A stretch of 64,000 nucleotides of DNA from Rhododendron vialii. Its lineage: Eukaryota; Streptophyta; Magnoliopsida; Ericales; Ericaceae. The translations under genes were made by a program, and so were the position numbers. The stretch spans positions 15,494,001 to 15,558,000 of the forward strand of contig NC_080569.1 of NCBI RefSeq assembly GCF_030253575.1, given 5' to 3'. The notes under the pieces were generated by a model. That model was not told the origin of the DNA. It made no database searches and was given only the letters and a program-made list of their open reading frames with translations. Of the stretch, positions 60,120 to 64,000 are shown piece by piece. Numbering within the stretch: position 1 is the first letter of the stretch; every line of letters starts with the position of its first letter.

Positions 60120-62143
60120 ACTGCATGGTGGCTAGCTTGCTTACGGCTTTATAAATTAGGAACTTGATGAAATTCAAGGACCGTGGAGAGAGTAGAATAT
60201 TGGGGTGGCAGAGGGCACCAAGAAAGACAAAAGAAAACGAGATGCTAGCTTCATAGTAATTTAATCTTCAGAGTTTTTAGCAGTGGATCGATTGTCGCTA
60301 TATATCGTCGACTCGTGGGTACGTAATTAAAGAGTTTAATTGATGTGCATGCATGCGAAATTAATTAAAGTAGTAAATTTTTTGTTGTTGAGGTTGTGCT
60401 TTGAATTCAATAAATATACTTAGTTCGTTCGTTTCCATCCTAAGTCGACTGTCTGCACGGTCGAACACGGAAAACATAGGCGCTTCAGAATTAATTAGTA
60501 TAATTACCCTAGCTATTTCGTGCTCTCCTACAAAAAGGAAACTAGGATTTTGCTCTCTTTGGGAAATTTCTATGTACCATGAAAGATTATCTCGAAATTA
60601 ATTACTCCGATTTTGAAAATCGATGGTCCAAATTGACTTACGGATACAACCACCTCTTTTTAATCTCTTATGTTTCTAATGAATTCTCCTCATCCCTCGT
60701 CCGTGGGCTTTGTGCTTAAGCCAAACCGGCCACTTAAATTTTGGTGTTCTTGTGTGGAGTTTAATTGCTTGGTTGTTTTTCTTCTTCTTCCTGGTTTGTG
60801 ATAACAATTTTCTTGTCAATTTTTTTATTTATTTCACATTGGTTTGAGCCTGGTTTGCATCTATTAGAGTTCTTGGCCATGTTGAAAACCCCAGGAACAG
60901 AAATGATAAGGTCCAGAAAACCCTCCAGGAAAATAAATAAACAATCCAGATTTAAAAAAACTCTTACAGGGAAAAGTTCTGGACCGTTGATTTGTTTTCT
61001 TGGGAGTTTCCTGTTTTGAATGTCCTGGATTGTATTACTCCTATCCAAGGAAAGGCAAAGGAAAATACTGATTGGGAAATAGTTGGTTTTTACATTTTTA
61101 TTTTCTTATTGTAATAAATAGATTTGTTTTGAAAAGGGTACGTTAATGTGAACCTATTGGGCTTGAGATAATACACAAAAAAAGATAAAACAATAAGAAC
61201 TAGCTCCAATACAATTTTCACAGATATCAATGCAGATTGATGGATATTTTTGCACTTTTTGCAAATATCAATACACTTTTTTTCTTAAAAAACACACACA
61301 CACACAGAGTACCACGAAATTGAACGTCAACTCGTCAAGATTAAGCACTGATGGATGGATGACTAGCTTTGAGCATTTGATAATTTTAATGGGGCACTGG
61401 GCGAGTAGTCTTCCATTAAATTCCATTCAGTGACAAAAAAATTAACCCAAAAAGTTGAGATTCCGGAAGTAAGTAGGTGAAACAGCTTTATCAACAAACC
61501 ATGAAAATAAAGCTAAAACAAAACCTAAATAATTAGTAACATATGTAGGCAATCACCCTTTTTGTGACCTTGTGAGGATATTCCTTCTTAGAGAAGTAGT
61601 ATAATAAGTATTTTTCTGTTTTTAAATGATTTCTTGGCACTACTAGTTTTAATTAAATTGGTGATATGTGAATGAAATCACTCAAACAAAGTTGCTACCT
61701 CCGTTCCAAATTGTTAGTCCTGTTTACTATTTGGGACCTCTAAAAACTTGACTATATCTTTTAATTTATTATATTTTTATATCAAATTAATTTGAATTTT
61801 GTTTGATAAATTTCAAATAATTTTTTAAACAAAGTTTTCTAAATCGCAAAAAATATTATAGAATGTGACATATAGATTAATTACGAAATGGGTCTTATTT
61901 AAGTCCACTAGTTTGGAAAATCTCAACTAGTGCAAGTAAAGTGGCTGGTGATGAAGTATGCTAATCTTGGTTAAGGATATATTCGTTTTCCCAATAAAAG
62001 ATAGTATAAAAGATAATGAGGGTTGCCAACACTTTCTCTCAAAATTGATTAGTGGTTAATAAAAAGTAGTACTCCTACATAATATACATAGCCAAGTAAG
62101 ATCACACTAGCTCAAATTCCATGTTCTCCTCGGGAAAGTCTTA
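59881..62143. other. Intergenic; (TA)n tract and a single diverged MITE arm
   Basis: A TA microsatellite lies at 60086-60116 and a short CA run near 61297. At about 61699-61920 lies a lone sequence starting CTACCTCCGTTCCAAATTGT that resembles one arm of the element at 62144. No gene is supported; open frames near 60761-61048 overlap on opposite strands without domains. Confidence 0.4.
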
Positions 62144-62614
62144 CTCTCTCCGTCTCCATTTAATAGTCTCTTATTCTATTTTAACTTGATGAAAAGCTAG
62201 TTATATAATTAAATTAGTAATAAATTTTACATCTAATATAGATCTTGTTTGATAAATTTTGATTAGTTCTAGAAGACAATATTTTTAAAATCACATAAAA
62301 TATTATAAATTATAAGATATAATCTATTGAAAAGTGGCACGAAATTCCAAAAAGGACATTGTTAATGGAAAAGTTTAGAGATTAATACTCCCTCTATCCC
62401 TATTTAATACTCTCTTTTGAGAGTTCGTGCTACTTTTCAATGGATTATATATTATAATGTTTTATGTGATTTTAAAACATTATTTTATAGAACTAATTGA
62501 AATTTATTAAATAAGGTCCATATTGGAGGTAAATTCATTACCAATTTAAAGATATAACTAATTTTTTATTTGGTTAGAATAGAATGAAGGATTATTAAAT
62601 GGAGACGGAGGGAG
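62144..62614. mobile_element. Pair of inverted Stowaway-like MITE units
   Basis: The left end CTCTCCGTCTCCATTTAATA and right end TATTAAATGGAGACGGAGGG (ending GGAG) are complementary, with TA flanks at 62142-62143 and 62615-62616. A further internal terminus CTCCCTCTATCCCTATTTAA at 62389 marks the start of a second unit, so the right half (62389-62614) alone also has Stowaway-type ends. The two halves pair for about 200 bp. Confidence 0.7.
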
Positions 62615-62669
62615 TAGTATAGGGACATTAGAATGACGTCGATGATGTAGAGTTTTCCTTTGACAAATT

Positions 62670-63231
62670 AGGATAAAAACTACTTAGACGCCCTCATCTT
62701 TTACTCGCAATCACTTAACCCCCTTCATCTTTAAATCCAATCAAATACACCCCCTCATCTATCAACTGGTATCACTTAACACCCTTTCGTCCAAATTTTT
62801 GATAGAACTTTGCTACTTTCATCCAAATTAATTATTTTTTGTTACATTCCTCCTCCATTTTGGAGGAAAAGTTCCATCATCCTCATCCATTCCCTTCTAA
62901 AGCTTATAAAACCCTCCTCCTGATACATATATAGTAACAAATATATTATTTCACCGGCAAACAAAATAAATTATTTCAAGGCATTATAATTGTACGTGTT
63001 AAATTTAAGGCATTATAAAACCCTTCTGAATTCCTCCAAAATGGAGGGTAAATGTGACATATGAAAATTAATTTGGACGGAAGTAACAAAGTTCTATCCA
63101 AAATATGGACGGAAGGGTGTTAAGTGGTACGGTCAATTGATAGATGAGGAGGTGTGATTGATCGATTTTAAAAATGAAGGGTGTTAAGTGAGAGCGAGTG
63201 AAAAGATGAGGGGGTTTAAGTGATTTTTGCC
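62670..63231. mobile_element. Foldback element, CCCCCTCATCT family
   Basis: Left AGGATAAAAACTACTTAGAC... and right complement CAGGCAAAAATCACTTAAAC are imperfect inverted repeats, followed inward by CCCTCATCTTTTACTCGC and AACACCCTTTCGTCC, which pair with their counterparts near 63110-63200. It belongs to the same type as 35447-35760 and 56851-58164. Confidence 0.75.
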
Positions 63232-64000
63232 TGAGAAATTATTAAGTGCCTTTGTGGCACCGTAATGTGGTGTCTCAAGTCCCTCCACCATTGTATATTA
63301 ATACAGGCATGAAGACCAAGTGTTTGAATCCCACATTGATATGTAATAGGGGAGGGGAATGGGGCACCACATGGTTGTACTTAGGAGCACTTCATAATCT
63401 CGTTTTTGCTTCTTTTTTTTTTTTTGTGTTGTGCACATGTGCGTGCGGAGAAGGAATTTAGACAACTGAACCAATCAAGAATATATATACCGGGTCCAAA
63501 TTTCATGTAAACCTCCGTACAGTATTCTCTATTTATCTTGGCATGGTTGATTTCAATCGAAACCGTTCAATTAAAATGAACCATGCATGCCAGATCTAAC
63601 AAATGATAGTTTACCGAGATTTACAGGAAAATTACCTAGCTTAGCTAGAACCAATGTTTTAAAAATATTTCATCTAGTAGCTTTTTTATTTCACTAAAAT
63701 AAGAAAGCATACTTGAATATGACTTGGAGTTGTGAGTAAAAAGCATGACGTATCCACAATTTTTTTTGAGGATTAAATTTTTAATGGATTTCAGGGGGCG
63801 GAATGGGGCCACCGCCCCACTCATATATTTTTTATTTTTATTTTTTGGTATTTTAGTACGTACTAGTATTAATCGGCCGGTATGATTATGTCATGAAACT
63901 TTAATTATAAGAGTCGCTCCTGAAGATCAAATTTGTGTCTTTATCTCACGTACGTTTCAAATTTCCCACTTTTTGCATGTGAAAAAAGGTTGGCCTCGAT
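63232..64000. other. Intergenic to window end, no gene seen
   Basis: AT-rich sequence with a T-run near 63412-63425. No supported feature. Confidence 0.4.

Overview
The window is nuclear DNA of a flowering plant, most likely a eudicot. The evidence is AT-rich sequence, GT-AG introns, proteins that match angiosperm families closely, and a dense population of plant-type transposons (hAT, Helitron, Stowaway-like MITEs, LTR elements with a Met-tRNA primer site). The species cannot be named from sequence alone. Coding density is low: four complete or near-complete gene models plus one gene cut by the left edge, in 64 kb.

Layout. Positions 1-1876 hold the 3' four exons of a fatty acid 2-hydroxylase (FAH) gene; its start lies outside the window. 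A complete second copy (six coding exons, 237 aa) sits at 12989-15497, so this is a same-strand tandem pair. The 11 kb between them and the next 5 kb downstream are gene-free and filled with foldback elements, microsatellites and a probable solo LTR. Positions 20563-25281 are a full-length hAT transposon with matching 8-bp target duplications and a transposase broken by two frameshifts; a 184-bp Helitron and a Harbinger-like MITE lie close by. From 26.6 to 41.6 kb runs a graveyard of broken genes: a coiled-coil gene fragment, a class II trehalose-phosphate synthase fragment, and a large intron-containing pseudogene of EMB1611/MEE22. The last intron of that pseudogene has been inflated by an LTR retrotransposon that itself contains a second LTR insertion, which contains a third element.

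Positions 42340-52031 hold three intronless berberine-bridge-enzyme-like (BBE-like) flavoprotein genes in tandem on the minus strand. All have signal peptides. They differ at the residues that attach FAD and gate oxygen: the first lacks the flavin-linking cysteine, the second looks like an ordinary oxidase, and the third resembles the Arabidopsis monolignol dehydrogenase type (AtBBE-like 13/15). From 52.1 kb to the end no gene is evident; the region holds MITEs, a 1.3-kb multi-level palindrome (56851-58164) and a degenerate telomere-motif-like array.

The working genes belong to two unrelated pathways: sphingolipid fatty-acid 2-hydroxylation in the ER, and secreted or apoplastic flavin-dependent alcohol oxidation. 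Nothing suggests that they act together. I see no CRISPR, no operon and no clearly new multigene system. The most unusual structures are the multi-level palindrome, the nested insertions in the pseudogene intron, and the divergence of FAD-binding residues among the tandem BBE-like copies.
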